Source: Bacteroidales bacterium
GTDB taxonomy: Bacteria > Bacteroidota > Bacteroidia > Bacteroidales > UBA932
DNA: 64,000 nucleotides
Direction: 5' to 3'
Assembly: GCA_020026275.1 (NCBI GenBank)
Contig: JAHHQQ010000001.1
Location: 62,001-126,000, forward strand
Shown: in pieces, positions 32,712 through 41,944 of the stretch
How positions within the stretch are numbered: the first letter of the stretch is position 1
How the letters are laid out: each line of letters starts with the position of its first letter
Notes under the pieces: generated by a model
The model's input: only the letters and a program-made list of their open reading frames with translations
The model's database searches: none
What the model was told of the DNA's origin: nothing
Program-made: the position numbers and the translations under genes

Positions 32712-33958
32712 TTACAGGAGTTGCCAAATGCGGCATGCGATATGCCGTCAAAAGAAGTGGAAAAGCGGTCGCCTATTGTGCCTTGAGCACCCGATGCGGC
32801 ACCAGAGACGAACAGGGATTCCACAGCGGAATTGCCCACTTCACGGAACATACCATCTTCAAAGGGACTCTTCTCAAGAGTGCGACCACCATCAATCGCT
32901 ATCTGGACAAACTGGGAGGCGAACTAAATGCCTATACCACCAAAGAAGAACTGGTTCTTCATGCGACGGTACTGAAAGAAGACTTGAAGAAAGCGGAAAG
33001 TCTTCTGATGGAACTGGCCACTTGTCCAACTTTTCCGCAAAAAGCGATTGAAACAGAAAAAGGAGTGGTCATTGATGAAATACAATCCTATAAAGACAGT
33101 CCTGCAGATGACATCTACGACCAGTTTGAAGAAAAACTCTTTACTGGACATCCTCTTTCCATGCCTATCCTCGGTACTCCAAAATCGGTAAAATGCATTC
33201 AATCAGAAGAACTCCAGCAGTTCATTTCTGACCGATTCCGGCCGGAAGTCATGGCCTTCACCGTTGTTGCAGACAAGGATGAAAAAAGAATGGAAAAAGA
33301 AGTGCTTGGATTAATCGAGAAGTTTTGGGGAAAAGCCGAAGAAAAGGCTCCTCTCACAGGACATCATCCGATTGACAAAGAATATGGCTTCATTCCATTC
33401 CACAGCCATTTTGATGAAAAAGTGGAAAAGAGAAACCACGAAGCCAATGCTGTCATCGGAGGCATTGCACCTTCTCTCTACGATGAAAAAGGCCGTCTGG
33501 CCACTATTCTGATGAGCAACATTCTTGCAGGTCCTGTCTCCAATTCCATCTTGAATGAGATCCTACGGGAAAAGAATGGTTGGGTCTACAATGTTGAATC
33601 AAACTATACCCAATATTCCGATACAGGAATATTGGCCATCTGCCTTGGATGTGACCGCAACAACTTGAACCAGTGCCTGACGGCTGTCAAAAAAGAAATT
33701 CTAAAACTACAGACCCTTCCCTTGACAGACAGAAAGTTGAAAGCCGCCAAAAAGCAGCTCATCGGCCAGATTGCCATCAGCTCAGACAATCTTGAATCAC
33801 AATGTCTGAGCATGGGGAAAAGTCTTCTCTCCTATGGAAAAATCATTACAGATGAAGAAATGATTGAGAAAATCAATGCTATCACAGCTGAAGATATCCG
33901 ACAGATTACGCTGGATATCTTCAGCCCAGAAAATACCTGTCGTCTCATCTTCTTATAA
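32708..33958 (+). CDS. M16 family zinc metallopeptidase
   Basis: 416 residues, a single pitrilysin-like unit with both halves. The inverted zinc motif HFTEH (HxxEH) sits near residue 45 and the third ligand region is ETEKGVVIDEIQSYKDSP. The second half has GGIAPSLYDEKG, LAGPVSNSILNEILREKNGWVYNVES and the substrate-binding R/Y pattern. No signal peptide, so it is cytoplasmic, like the mitochondrial-processing-peptidase-type enzymes of bacteria. It is coupled to the exported protein upstream and lies 8 bases before the methyltransferase gene. Confidence 0.92.
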   Translation: MITGVAKCGMRYAVKRSGKAVAYCALSTRCGTRDEQGFHSGIAHFTEHTIFKGTLLKSATTINRYLDKLGGELNAYTTKEELVLHATVLKEDLKKAESLLMELATCPTFPQKAIETEKGVVIDEIQSYKDSPADDIYDQFEEKLFTGHPLSMPILGTPKSVKCIQSEELQQFISDRFRPEVMAFTVVADKDEKRMEKEVLGLIEKFWGKAEEKAPLTGHHPIDKEYGFIPFHSHFDEKVEKRNHEANAVIGGIAPSLYDEKGRLATILMSNILAGPVSNSILNEILREKNGWVYNVESNYTQYSDTGILAICLGCDRNNLNQCLTAVKKEILKLQTLPLTDRKLKAAKKQLIGQIAISSDNLESQCLSMGKSLLSYGKIITDEEMIEKINAITAEDIRQITLDIFSPENTCRLIFL

Positions 33959-33966
33959 CCGACAAT

Positions 33967-34602
33967 ATGGAAACACCTGAAGAAAAATATATCCGGGAGC
34001 ACAGTATGCCCCAAAGTGAAGCACTTTCTTGGCTCGTCAAACAGACGCACCTCAAGACCGCTTATGCCAGAATGTTGACCGGTTCCGTCCAAGGAAGCTT
34101 CCTCACCACCCTGTTGAAACTGATGAACGCCAGAAAAGTTTTGGAAATTGGCACATTCACCGGCTATTCTTCTATCTGCATGGCCTATGGTCTGCCTGAA
34201 GACGGACATGTCGACACTCTTGAAATCAATGACGAACTGGAATACTTGATTAGAGAAGGTTTTGAGAAGGCAGGTGTCACCAACAGAATAACACTCCATA
34301 TCGGGGATGCCTTCGACACATTATCCTCTCTTGAAGGAGAAACCTATGATTTGGCCTATATCGATGCCAACAAAAGAGAATACTCAGACTACTACGACAA
34401 AATCATTGATATGATTCGTCCAGGAGGCTGCATCATTGTTGACGATGTCCTATGGGACGGCAAGCCCTATGCAGAAGATGTACCCAACGACAAACAAACT
34501 CAAGGGATTGTCCATTTTAATGAGAAGGTAATCCAAGACCCAAGAGTGGAGGTCGTCATGCTCCCTGTCCGTCACGGAATGAGCATTATCCGAAAGAAAT
34601 AA
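33967..34602 (+). CDS. SAM-dependent O-methyltransferase (COMT-like)
   Basis: 211 residues. Class I methyltransferase of the O-methyltransferase family 3: SAM motif I VLEIGTFTGYSSICMA, acidic motif DTLEINDELEYLIREGF, GDAFDTL, the metal-binding Asp in YIDANKREYSDYYDKI and IIVDDVLWDGK. Enzymes of this family methylate catechol-like hydroxyls with Mg. The natural substrate is not evident, and the same fold occurs in the rRNA/tRNA hydroxyuridine methyltransferase TrmR. Last gene of the three-gene operon; a terminator follows. Confidence 0.9.
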   Translation: METPEEKYIREHSMPQSEALSWLVKQTHLKTAYARMLTGSVQGSFLTTLLKLMNARKVLEIGTFTGYSSICMAYGLPEDGHVDTLEINDELEYLIREGFEKAGVTNRITLHIGDAFDTLSSLEGETYDLAYIDANKREYSDYYDKIIDMIRPGGCIIVDDVLWDGKPYAEDVPNDKQTQGIVHFNEKVIQDPRVEVVMLPVRHGMSIIRKK

Positions 34603-34619
34603 TCTGTACTGAAAAGAAA

Positions 34620-34649
34620 AAGGACCGGCCTACTATGGAGCCGGTCCTT
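34620..34649. terminator. Bidirectional terminator
   Basis: 10-bp arms AAGGACCGGC/GCCGGTCCTT with a 10-base loop, A-rich before and CTTCTTTCTT after. It serves the methyltransferase gene and the convergent GH109 gene. Confidence 0.85.
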
Positions 34650-34677
34650 CTTTCTTACACTTCAAAGTGACGCATGA

Positions 34678-36069
34678 CTAGAGGGCATAATGGAAACCAT
34701 CCACCTTATCCCATGCACCACGGGTAAAATCAGGAATCTCAACTGGAGCATTGCCGTTCTCAATGGAAATACGACCCAATTCACCCAGACAACACCATTC
34801 AGCAAGGTCGTAAACATCCATATCCAGAGGAAGTCCCTTTCTCATGCAATAGATGAGACGGTAATCCATGATGAAATCCATGCCTCCATGTCCCCCGACA
34901 TGTTTGGCAAGCTCTTCCAGTTCCGGGGTTAAAATAGGGCTTCTATATCGAGACATCATTTCTTGAAGTTCTGCTCCCATCAGAACTCTCTCACCGCCCA
35001 ACTGGTCATATTTCACTTCTTGATCATTGAGAGCTTCCTCTCTGACACAGATCTGCTGTACCGGATATTTGCCGGCATAACCATCTGTACCTACCAGCTG
35101 ATACATTCTGTCATAAGGACGTGGAGTCATCACATCATGCTGAATCAGAATAGTCTTGCCTTTTTCGGTCCGGAGCAGAGTATTCGTGACATCTCCATTC
35201 TCAAAGTTTTCACATGGTTGACCTGTATGGCTCTCCACGTGTTTAGGGCCATTGAAAGGATCCGTATCCATGGCAACCAAAGTCTTCAGACGGTCACCTC
35301 TATGAATATTGAATGCCTGACAGACCGGACCCAGTCCATGGGTCGGATAAACGTCTCCTCTATGTTCTTGATTGAAATCAAGTCTCCAATTGTTCCAATA
35401 TGCATCCCAATATGGATCCAAATTATGATGGTAGGAACCTTGACCATGGATCAGTTCACCGAAGACCCCCTGTCTGGACATTTCCAATGCAGTAAGTTCG
35501 AAGAAGTCATAGCAGCAGTTTTCCAACATGATGCAATGTTTGCGGGTTTTCTCGGACGCGTTGATCAGATCCCAGATCTCTTTCATGCTCTGGGCTGCAG
35601 GCACCTCAATGGCGACATGTTTTCCATGCTCCATCGCATAGAGAGCGATTGGAGTATGATGTTTCCAGTCAGTGCAGATATACACAAGATCTATATCGTC
35701 TCGATCACAAAGTTGCTTCCAGGATTCCTCTTCTCCACCGTAACCGGCAGCCTCCGGAAAATTGCGGGCAACCAGATTCTGTTGCACACGCTCCACTTTC
35801 TCATTCTCCAAATCACAGACAGCCTTGATTTCAATGCCGGGAACATATGTATACCTGTTAACGGCATCTGCTCCTCTCATACCAAGTCCGACAAAACCAA
35901 TACGGACCACATCCATAGGTTCATTGGTCAATCCAATCACATCTTTCTGGCCTGCTGGCCTAGAAGGAGATTGAATTCGAATAGTTCGGTCGATCTGTCT
36001 TGGGGCACAACTTATCAAAGTAGCGACAACCACCACAACAGCCAAAATTGATTTCAGTGTTCGTTTCAT
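34678..36069 (-). CDS. Gfo/Idh/MocA-fold lipoprotein, GH109-type alpha-N-acetylgalactosaminidase
   Basis: 463 residues. SPII signal with lipobox LISC (Cys21). A Rossmann domain follows, with RIGFVGLGMRGADAV (GxGxxG) and IEVPAAQSM. The second domain contains GSYHHNLDPYWDAYW, NWRLDFNQEHRGDVYPTHGLGP, and EELAKHVGGHGGMDF. The YPTHGLGP motif, the NWR and the GGHGGMD region are the marks of GH109, which removes alpha-GalNAc by an NAD-dependent elimination-addition mechanism. A host-glycan role such as mucin or blood-group A degradation is plausible but inferred. It follows metG by 38 bases, an odd neighbour for a surface glycosidase. Confidence 0.85.
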   Translation of the reverse strand: MKRTLKSILAVVVVVATLISCAPRQIDRTIRIQSPSRPAGQKDVIGLTNEPMDVVRIGFVGLGMRGADAVNRYTYVPGIEIKAVCDLENEKVERVQQNLVARNFPEAAGYGGEEESWKQLCDRDDIDLVYICTDWKHHTPIALYAMEHGKHVAIEVPAAQSMKEIWDLINASEKTRKHCIMLENCCYDFFELTALEMSRQGVFGELIHGQGSYHHNLDPYWDAYWNNWRLDFNQEHRGDVYPTHGLGPVCQAFNIHRGDRLKTLVAMDTDPFNGPKHVESHTGQPCENFENGDVTNTLLRTEKGKTILIQHDVMTPRPYDRMYQLVGTDGYAGKYPVQQICVREEALNDQEVKYDQLGGERVLMGAELQEMMSRYRSPILTPELEELAKHVGGHGGMDFIMDYRLIYCMRKGLPLDMDVYDLAEWCCLGELGRISIENGNAPVEIPDFTRGAWDKVDGFHYAL

Positions 36070-36107
36070 GATAATGTAAATTTGTTGATATAATATGTTA
36101 GTTGAAA

Positions 36108-38309
36108 TCAGCCGATAACTGCACCATTCTTGAGGACTTCCTGAGGAGTGACAAAACGCATCTTGCCATCTCCCTGGCGAGCCATCAAAATCATACCCTG
36201 GGACTCTATCCCTCTGATTTTACGAGGTGCGAGATTGGCCAGGATACAAATTTGCTTGCCCAACATGTCCTCTGGAGAATAATACTCAGCGATACCTGAA
36301 ACAATCACCCTCTGGTCAATGCCCGTATCAATAGTCAACTTCAGAAGTTTGTCTGTCTTAGGAACCCTTTCTGCCTCCAGGACGGTTGCCGTACGAATAT
36401 CCATTCTATCAAAGTCTTCAAATTGGACGGTTTCCTTCTGAGGTTCAATCTTCTTGGCGGCTTCCTCTGCTTCTGCCGCCTTTGCCGCCGCCTCATTGGC
36501 GACCTTCGTGTCATTCAATCTCTGGACCTGAGCCTCGACCACACTGTCCTCTATTTTTGCGAACAGGAGTTCGGCCTCTCCCAATTCATGATTTTCTGGC
36601 AACAAATCTCCCTGCCCTATCATATCCCATGAAAGGACGATACCTTTCGGATGAGCATTGGTATGAAGGGCATGACCTTCTCCTTCCTTGAAGAAATTCT
36701 CAGTAGGAGCACCTTCTCCAACACGATGGTCTGTTCCTGCATTGATTTCCACATTTAGGATATGGCGGAGTTTCTCACAAGAGAATGGAAGGAACGGTTC
36801 AAATACAATCGCCAAGTTGGCACAAATCTGAAGGGAGACATTCAAGATGGATGCAGTTCGCTCCATATCTGTTTTGGCCATTTTCCAAGGTTCTGTATCT
36901 GAAATGTATTTGTTGCCGATACGAGCAATATTCATCGCTTCTTTCAATGCCTCACGGAAATGGAAGGTCTCAATATAATTGTCAAGAGCCTGCTTGCATG
37001 GTCTGATGGCGGCAATCGTCTCTGCATCTATCGGTTCCTGTTTCAAATTGGCAGGAACCTTTCCTCCAAAATATTTCTTGGTAAGGACAACTGCCCTGTT
37101 AACGAAATTGCCGAAAATAGCCACCAGTTCACTGTTGTTTCTCTGCTGGAAATCTTTCCAAGTGAAATCGTTGTCCTTCGTCTCTGGGGCATTGGCACAA
37201 AGCACATAACGAAGTACATCCTCCTGACCTGGGAATTGTTCCAGATACTCATTCAGCCATACGGCCCAGTTGCGCGAAGTTGAAATCTTGTCTCCTTCCA
37301 GATTCAAAAATTCATTGGCAGGCACATTGTCCGGCAAAATGAAACCCTCGTGAGCCTTCAACATAGATGGGAAGACAATACAATGGAATACGATATTGTC
37401 TTTTCCTATGAAATGGATCATACGGGTATCATCCTCTTTCCACCATTTCTCCCAACTTTGAGGCAGCAGTTCCTGTGTATTGGAAATATAACCGATTGGA
37501 GCATCAAACCATACATAAAGCACCTTGCCTTCTGCCCCATCTACTGGAACAGGAACTCCCCAATCAAGATCACGGCTTACCGCTCTTGGCTGAAGCCCTC
37601 CGTCAATCCAGGATTTGCACTGGCCATAGACATTCGTCTTCCATTCCTTATGTTGTTCCAGAATCCAGTCCCTCAACCACGGCTCATATCTGTCAAGAGG
37701 AAGATACCAGTGCCTGGTTTTCTTTTTGACCGGTTCCGATCCGCTCAAGGCAGATTTTGGATTGATCAGCTCCTCCGGGCTCAAAGTGCTGCCACAACTT
37801 TCACACTGGTCACCATAAGCATGCTCATTTCCGCATTTAGGGCATGTGCCCGTAATATAACGGTCTGCCAGGAAAGTCTTTGCCTCCTCATCATAATATT
37901 GTTCGCTTTCCTTGGTCACAAACTTGTTCTCTTCGTATAGTTTACGGAAAAAATTTGAAGCATTCTTCTCATGAACTTCTGAAGTCGTTCTGGAATAAAT
38001 GTCGAAATTGATTCCGAGACCGGCAAAAGATTTCTTGATGATATTATGATACTGATCCACGATATCTTGTGGAGATACCCCATTTTTCTTGGCTTTAATG
38101 GTGATAGGGACACCATGTTCATCACTGCCACAGACATAGAGAACATCCTCACCTTTCATTCTGAGATATCGGACATAAATGTCTGCGGGTACATAGACAC
38201 CAGCAAGGTGCCCGATATGCACTGGGCCATTCGCATAAGGAAGGGCACAGGTAACAAGTGTTCTTTTAAATTTCTTATCCATATCTAATTCTTGATTATA
38301 TTCTTTCAT
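36108..38309 (-). CDS. metG: Methionyl-tRNA synthetase
   Basis: 733 residues. Class I synthetase: HIGH motif in NGPVHIGHLAG, zinc knuckle CPKCGNEHAYGDQCESCG, and the KMSKS equivalent DKISTSRNW. A C-terminal Trbp111-like tRNA-binding domain (about 625-733) has FDRMDIRTATVLEAERVPKTDKLLKLTIDTG, preceded by a charged Ala-Glu-rich linker (KVANEAAAKAAEAEEAAKK). Its ATG overlaps the dnaG stop in an ATGA; a second ATG nine codons in is also possible. Confidence 0.96.
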   Translation of the reverse strand: MKEYNQELDMDKKFKRTLVTCALPYANGPVHIGHLAGVYVPADIYVRYLRMKGEDVLYVCGSDEHGVPITIKAKKNGVSPQDIVDQYHNIIKKSFAGLGINFDIYSRTTSEVHEKNASNFFRKLYEENKFVTKESEQYYDEEAKTFLADRYITGTCPKCGNEHAYGDQCESCGSTLSPEELINPKSALSGSEPVKKKTRHWYLPLDRYEPWLRDWILEQHKEWKTNVYGQCKSWIDGGLQPRAVSRDLDWGVPVPVDGAEGKVLYVWFDAPIGYISNTQELLPQSWEKWWKEDDTRMIHFIGKDNIVFHCIVFPSMLKAHEGFILPDNVPANEFLNLEGDKISTSRNWAVWLNEYLEQFPGQEDVLRYVLCANAPETKDNDFTWKDFQQRNNSELVAIFGNFVNRAVVLTKKYFGGKVPANLKQEPIDAETIAAIRPCKQALDNYIETFHFREALKEAMNIARIGNKYISDTEPWKMAKTDMERTASILNVSLQICANLAIVFEPFLPFSCEKLRHILNVEINAGTDHRVGEGAPTENFFKEGEGHALHTNAHPKGIVLSWDMIGQGDLLPENHELGEAELLFAKIEDSVVEAQVQRLNDTKVANEAAAKAAEAEEAAKKIEPQKETVQFEDFDRMDIRTATVLEAERVPKTDKLLKLTIDTGIDQRVIVSGIAEYYSPEDMLGKQICILANLAPRKIRGIESQGMILMARQGDGKMRFVTPQEVLKNGAVIG

Positions 38310-40324
38310 TGCACTCTACCGAGCTTCTCTTCATAGGCTTTTCTTACAATCGCCAAATTCTGTATCTCTATCAATATCTTTTCAGCATCCGCCGCTCCTT
38401 CCGGAGTCGCAAGAAGCTGGGTCAAGCCGTTCTGTTTGTCTTTCAAACGCTTGGTCTGGTATACCATAATAGCACGTGGCACGCTGTGGGACAGAATCGT
38501 CTCTATTTTGGTAATCGAATTCTTCAACGTGTTGATAGTCAACAAATGTTTTTCCTGGGTCAGTTCAAGAACTTGCTCCGCCATATCCTGATCCGGTCCG
38601 GTAATCAGCTTCTGGATGATATCCTGTTGTGTCAGCGACTCGTCTTCATCGTACAAATCAAAGAAGGCATCATATATCTTCCTATACACTGAATTTGCCA
38701 AAGCTATCTTCTCAGATTCCAAACTTCCCCGAATGAAATCAGCTACTGACACTCCATCATTTTCACGGAATTCCGAATCCTGACTAAAAGAAAGAAGTTC
38801 CAGCCCATAATTGAGGATAAACCACACAAACTCGCGTTCAGAAGAAGCCAACAGCTTGTTCTCCAGTACAACTTGAGAGCCTTCGGCCGACATCTTGTCT
38901 GTCGGATTTTCCATCACCGCCCCCTCCTCTTGTCTCTCAGAATTCTCTGATTCTCCTTTCTGACGCGCCAAACGGGCTTCCCGACGTTCTTCTCGTTCAG
39001 CCGACTTCAACTGCTCCGTCAGGAACTTCTCTCGAGTAGAATTGATTCGGTCAAACAAAATTTGAGAGTCCATGCCAAAAGTCTGGCTGCTGCTCTGGGC
39101 ATAAGCAATCCGCTTGATGGCATCTGGTATCAAGGCAATGGTATCGGCAACATCATTGATCAGCGCCGCTTTCTTCAAGGGATCTCCTTCAGCAGATTCC
39201 AGCAGCAAATCCGTCTTGAATGAAATGAAGTCCCTCTCATGGGAAGCAATAAACTGCTCCACTTCCTCCAAAGTATGTTTTCGGGCAAAGGAATCCGGAT
39301 CGTCTCCATCTGGGATCAACACCACTTTCACATTCAAGCCCTCCTGCAAGACAAGACCGATACCTCTCATGGCAGCATTGACTCCAGCAGAATCACCGTC
39401 ATACATGATGGTGACATTCTCGGTAAACTTATGGATGAGGCGTATTTGCTCTACAGTCAAAGAAGTTCCGCTGGAAGCCACTGTATTGGCAATACCCAGC
39501 TGGTGCATAGACAATACGTCCAGATAACCCTCCACCAGAAAGCATTTGTCCTTTCTGGCGATCTCACTCTTCGCAAACCAGATTCCATATAGGGATCTTT
39601 CCTTTGCATAGATCTCGGTCGTCGGCGTATTGACATATTTCATGGCCGGATGACCTCCCTGAAGAGTCCTTCCACCAAATGCGATTACTCTTCCTGAAGC
39701 AGAATGGATCGGGAACATCACCCTGTCATAGAAACGGTCAGTCAGGCTACCGTCATCATTCTTGTAGCAAAGCCCGGTTTCTACCAGATATTCTTCCTTG
39801 TAGCCAGCGGCACGCGCGGCTTTCGCCAAATCATCCCGATCCCGCCGAGACCATCCCAAACCATATTTCACTATGGTTTCATCTTCCAGTCCCCGGCTCT
39901 TGAAATAAGCGTAGCCGATATGACGGCCTTCCCCTTCTCCAAGGTTATCACTGAAATATTTCTGGGCGAACTCAGAGACCAAATACAAACTTTCTGTCTT
40001 CTGCCGGGCTTGGATTTCCTCTGCCGACTCTTCCTTCTCCACGACCTCGATTCCATACTTACGGGCCAGATAACGGAGAGCATCCGCATAAGACAGACCT
40101 TCGTGTTCCATGATGAACTTGACTGCGGTACCTGATTTGCCACAACCGAAGCATTTGTATATTCCTTTGGACGGTGTCACATAGAACGATGGGGTCTTCT
40201 CATTGTGAAAAGGACAGCATGCGACAAAACTGGCGCCTCTTCTCTTCAATGAGACAAAATCACCAATCACCTCTTCAATGCGGGCCGCATCCAATATTTT
40301 ATCGACCGTCTCCTTAGGAATCAT
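38306..40324 (-). CDS. dnaG: DNA primase
   Basis: 672 residues. The N-terminal CHC2 zinc finger is CCPFHNEKTPSFYVTPSKG with KCFGCGKSG. The catalytic TOPRIM core has YGIWFAKSEIARKDKCFLVEGYLDVLSM (Glu) and IMYDGDSAGVNAAMRGI (Asp-x-Asp region). A charged linker (about 435-480, rich in Arg and Glu) leads to a helicase-binding C-terminal domain. It is 11 bases below the DUF308 gene and is coupled to metG. Confidence 0.96.
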   Translation of the reverse strand: MIPKETVDKILDAARIEEVIGDFVSLKRRGASFVACCPFHNEKTPSFYVTPSKGIYKCFGCGKSGTAVKFIMEHEGLSYADALRYLARKYGIEVVEKEESAEEIQARQKTESLYLVSEFAQKYFSDNLGEGEGRHIGYAYFKSRGLEDETIVKYGLGWSRRDRDDLAKAARAAGYKEEYLVETGLCYKNDDGSLTDRFYDRVMFPIHSASGRVIAFGGRTLQGGHPAMKYVNTPTTEIYAKERSLYGIWFAKSEIARKDKCFLVEGYLDVLSMHQLGIANTVASSGTSLTVEQIRLIHKFTENVTIMYDGDSAGVNAAMRGIGLVLQEGLNVKVVLIPDGDDPDSFARKHTLEEVEQFIASHERDFISFKTDLLLESAEGDPLKKAALINDVADTIALIPDAIKRIAYAQSSSQTFGMDSQILFDRINSTREKFLTEQLKSAEREERREARLARQKGESENSERQEEGAVMENPTDKMSAEGSQVVLENKLLASSEREFVWFILNYGLELLSFSQDSEFRENDGVSVADFIRGSLESEKIALANSVYRKIYDAFFDLYDEDESLTQQDIIQKLITGPDQDMAEQVLELTQEKHLLTINTLKNSITKIETILSHSVPRAIMVYQTKRLKDKQNGLTQLLATPEGAADAEKILIEIQNLAIVRKAYEEKLGRVQ

Positions 40325-40335
40325 CCGACCTCTCC

Positions 40336-40971
40336 TTACTGCTCGTCAACCTTCTCGTAATCTACATCCTCAATCGTAGAGGCGAAATCTTTGTACGAAG
40401 TATCATGATCAATATTGTCATCGTCTTTCATATTCACCTCAAACACTTCCACTGCTTTCTTTACCCGCCATTGGGACAGCAATTCAGAAATTCCATAAAC
40501 CACCAGCAAAGAGCCGGCAATCAGACTCATAATCCTCAAGCTAAATGGGTTGAACACGAGAATGAGACCACCGACAATCGCAACAATGGAAAGAAGCAGA
40601 GAAAAAGTCCCTCTGCCCACCAATGACATCGTGCTGACCATGACCACCAACTGGATAATGCCAAGAATAATCAGCACGACGCCAATTCCATAAACAATAA
40701 AATTGGAAATGGCATTAGGCCAAATGAACATGATGGCACCCAGCAAGCAATCCACGATTGCATTGAAAGAGAATAACGGCATGGCATTCTTTTCTTTCTG
40801 GCAAGCACCGAAAAGAATGGAAACCAAACCTGTAGCAAACAGAAGACCAGCAATTACCTTGACCACTGTTGTAGTGGCATTGTTACTGATAATCATGACC
40901 AGGCCAATCGCGAATGCGGACAAAGCACGTAAAATACTGCTGAACTTGTTCTTATATCCAAAAGTAATCAT
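40336..40971 (-). CDS. DUF308 (HdeD-like) membrane protein
   Basis: 211 residues with six predicted TM helices in three hairpins (about 12-175): ALSAFAIGLVMIISNN, VIAGLLFATGLVSILFGA, IVDCLLGAIMFIWPN, FIVYGIGVVLIILGIIQLVV, LLLSIVAIVGGLILVFNPF and LIAGSLLVVYGISEL. This repeated hairpin pattern is DUF308. HdeD of E. coli belongs to it and is linked to acid resistance, but the role here is unknown. A cytoplasmic acidic tail follows (KDDDNIDHDTSYKD). First gene of the run DUF308-dnaG-metG-GH109. Confidence 0.85.
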   Translation of the reverse strand: MITFGYKNKFSSILRALSAFAIGLVMIISNNATTTVVKVIAGLLFATGLVSILFGACQKEKNAMPLFSFNAIVDCLLGAIMFIWPNAISNFIVYGIGVVLIILGIIQLVVMVSTMSLVGRGTFSLLLSIVAIVGGLILVFNPFSLRIMSLIAGSLLVVYGISELLSQWRVKKAVEVFEVNMKDDDNIDHDTSYKDFASTIEDVDYEKVDEQ

Positions 40972-40996
40972 TTTCTCATTTGTTTATCTTAAAATA

Positions 40997-41004
40997 CAAA
41001 AATA
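40997..41004 (-). promoter_or_regulatory. Candidate -7 element of the DUF308-dnaG-metG run
   Basis: TATTTTTG on the minus strand, 25 bases before the ATG at 40971. The nearest upstream TTG is 24 bases away, longer than the usual 19-21. Confidence 0.4.
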
Positions 41005-41016
41005 CATAATTTTGAT

Positions 41017-41024
41017 TATTTTTG
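41017..41024 (+). promoter_or_regulatory. Candidate -7 element of the PHP phosphoesterase gene
   Basis: TATTTTTG ends 9 bases before the ATG at 41034, implying a very short leader. No TTG at -33. Confidence 0.45.
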
Positions 41025-41033
41025 CGCACAATT

Positions 41034-41873
41034 ATGGGACTTTACGACAATCATAACCATAGCCAGTTTTCCTTTGACGGGAAAGCGACCAGTGTGGCGG
41101 ACTCAACAGCCTCCGCCGTTTCCAAAGGACTGTCCGGCATTTGCTTTACAGATCACTGTGACTTCTATGTTCCACCAATGAAAGCTGCTTTCGAGCAGCT
41201 CGTTCCCGAAGTATTCGAAGTGGAATCACAACAGAACGAAATAGACCGCATCCAGCAATTGCCGGAGACAAAAGCGGCGGGCATCCAGATACTCAAGGGA
41301 ATTGAAATAGGTATGCAGAAACCATGCAGAGAACAGATTCGACAACATCTCCACACTCATCAATTCGATCAAATCATCCTGTCTCTTCATTATCTGGATC
41401 AAACAGATCCCTTCTATGGAGGATACTATGAAGGGAAAGACTGGAAACAAGCCTATGGGCACTATCTCGAAACGATTCTTGAAGAAATCACCTGGGCCGG
41501 ACCCGATTTTGACATTCTCGGACATTTTGACTACGTGGTCCGTTATGCTCGTTATCCGCAATGCGGTATCCGGTACCAAGATTTCCCTGACATACTTGAT
41601 GAAATTCTAAAAGTTCTCTCCTATGAAGGGAAAGCATTGGAGATCAATACAAAAACATACCAAGACTTCAGTGGAAGAACTCCCGTTCTGGATGAAAATA
41701 TCCTCAAACGATATCAGGAATTCGGTGGAGAAGCAATCAGCCTCGGTTCTGATTCACACAAAGCTGAAAAGGTCGGATTCCATTTCGAACATTTTTCCGA
41801 GTATCTGAAACATCTTGGATTCAAATATGAAGCACATTACGAAAACAGAAAACTCCAAATGGTCAATCTGTAG
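41034..41873 (+). CDS. PHP-domain phosphoesterase, histidinol-phosphatase family
   Basis: 279 residues. PHP metal motifs: DNHNHSQFSFDGK (HxH), FTDHCDFY, KGIEIGM, ILSLHYLD, DILGHFDYVVRY and LGSDSHKAEKVG (final Asp-x-His). The order and spacing are those of HisJ-type histidinol phosphatases; no other his genes are near, so the substrate could be another phosphate monoester. The ATG at 41034 is chosen, because an in-frame TTG at 41022 lies within the -7 element. Confidence 0.88.
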   Translation: MGLYDNHNHSQFSFDGKATSVADSTASAVSKGLSGICFTDHCDFYVPPMKAAFEQLVPEVFEVESQQNEIDRIQQLPETKAAGIQILKGIEIGMQKPCREQIRQHLHTHQFDQIILSLHYLDQTDPFYGGYYEGKDWKQAYGHYLETILEEITWAGPDFDILGHFDYVVRYARYPQCGIRYQDFPDILDEILKVLSYEGKALEINTKTYQDFSGRTPVLDENILKRYQEFGGEAISLGSDSHKAEKVGFHFEHFSEYLKHLGFKYEAHYENRKLQMVNL

Positions 41874-41893
41874 CAGAGGCTTCTACCATACAG

Positions 41894-41923
41894 AACTGCC
41901 GCCAGCATAAGTTGACGGCAGTT
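41894..41923. terminator. Bidirectional terminator between the PHP gene and recQ
   Basis: 8-bp arms AACTGCCG/CGGCAGTT with a 14-base loop, followed by TTCTC on the plus strand. Confidence 0.75.
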
Positions 41924-41944
41924 TTCTCATATCGTCTTCAAGCA

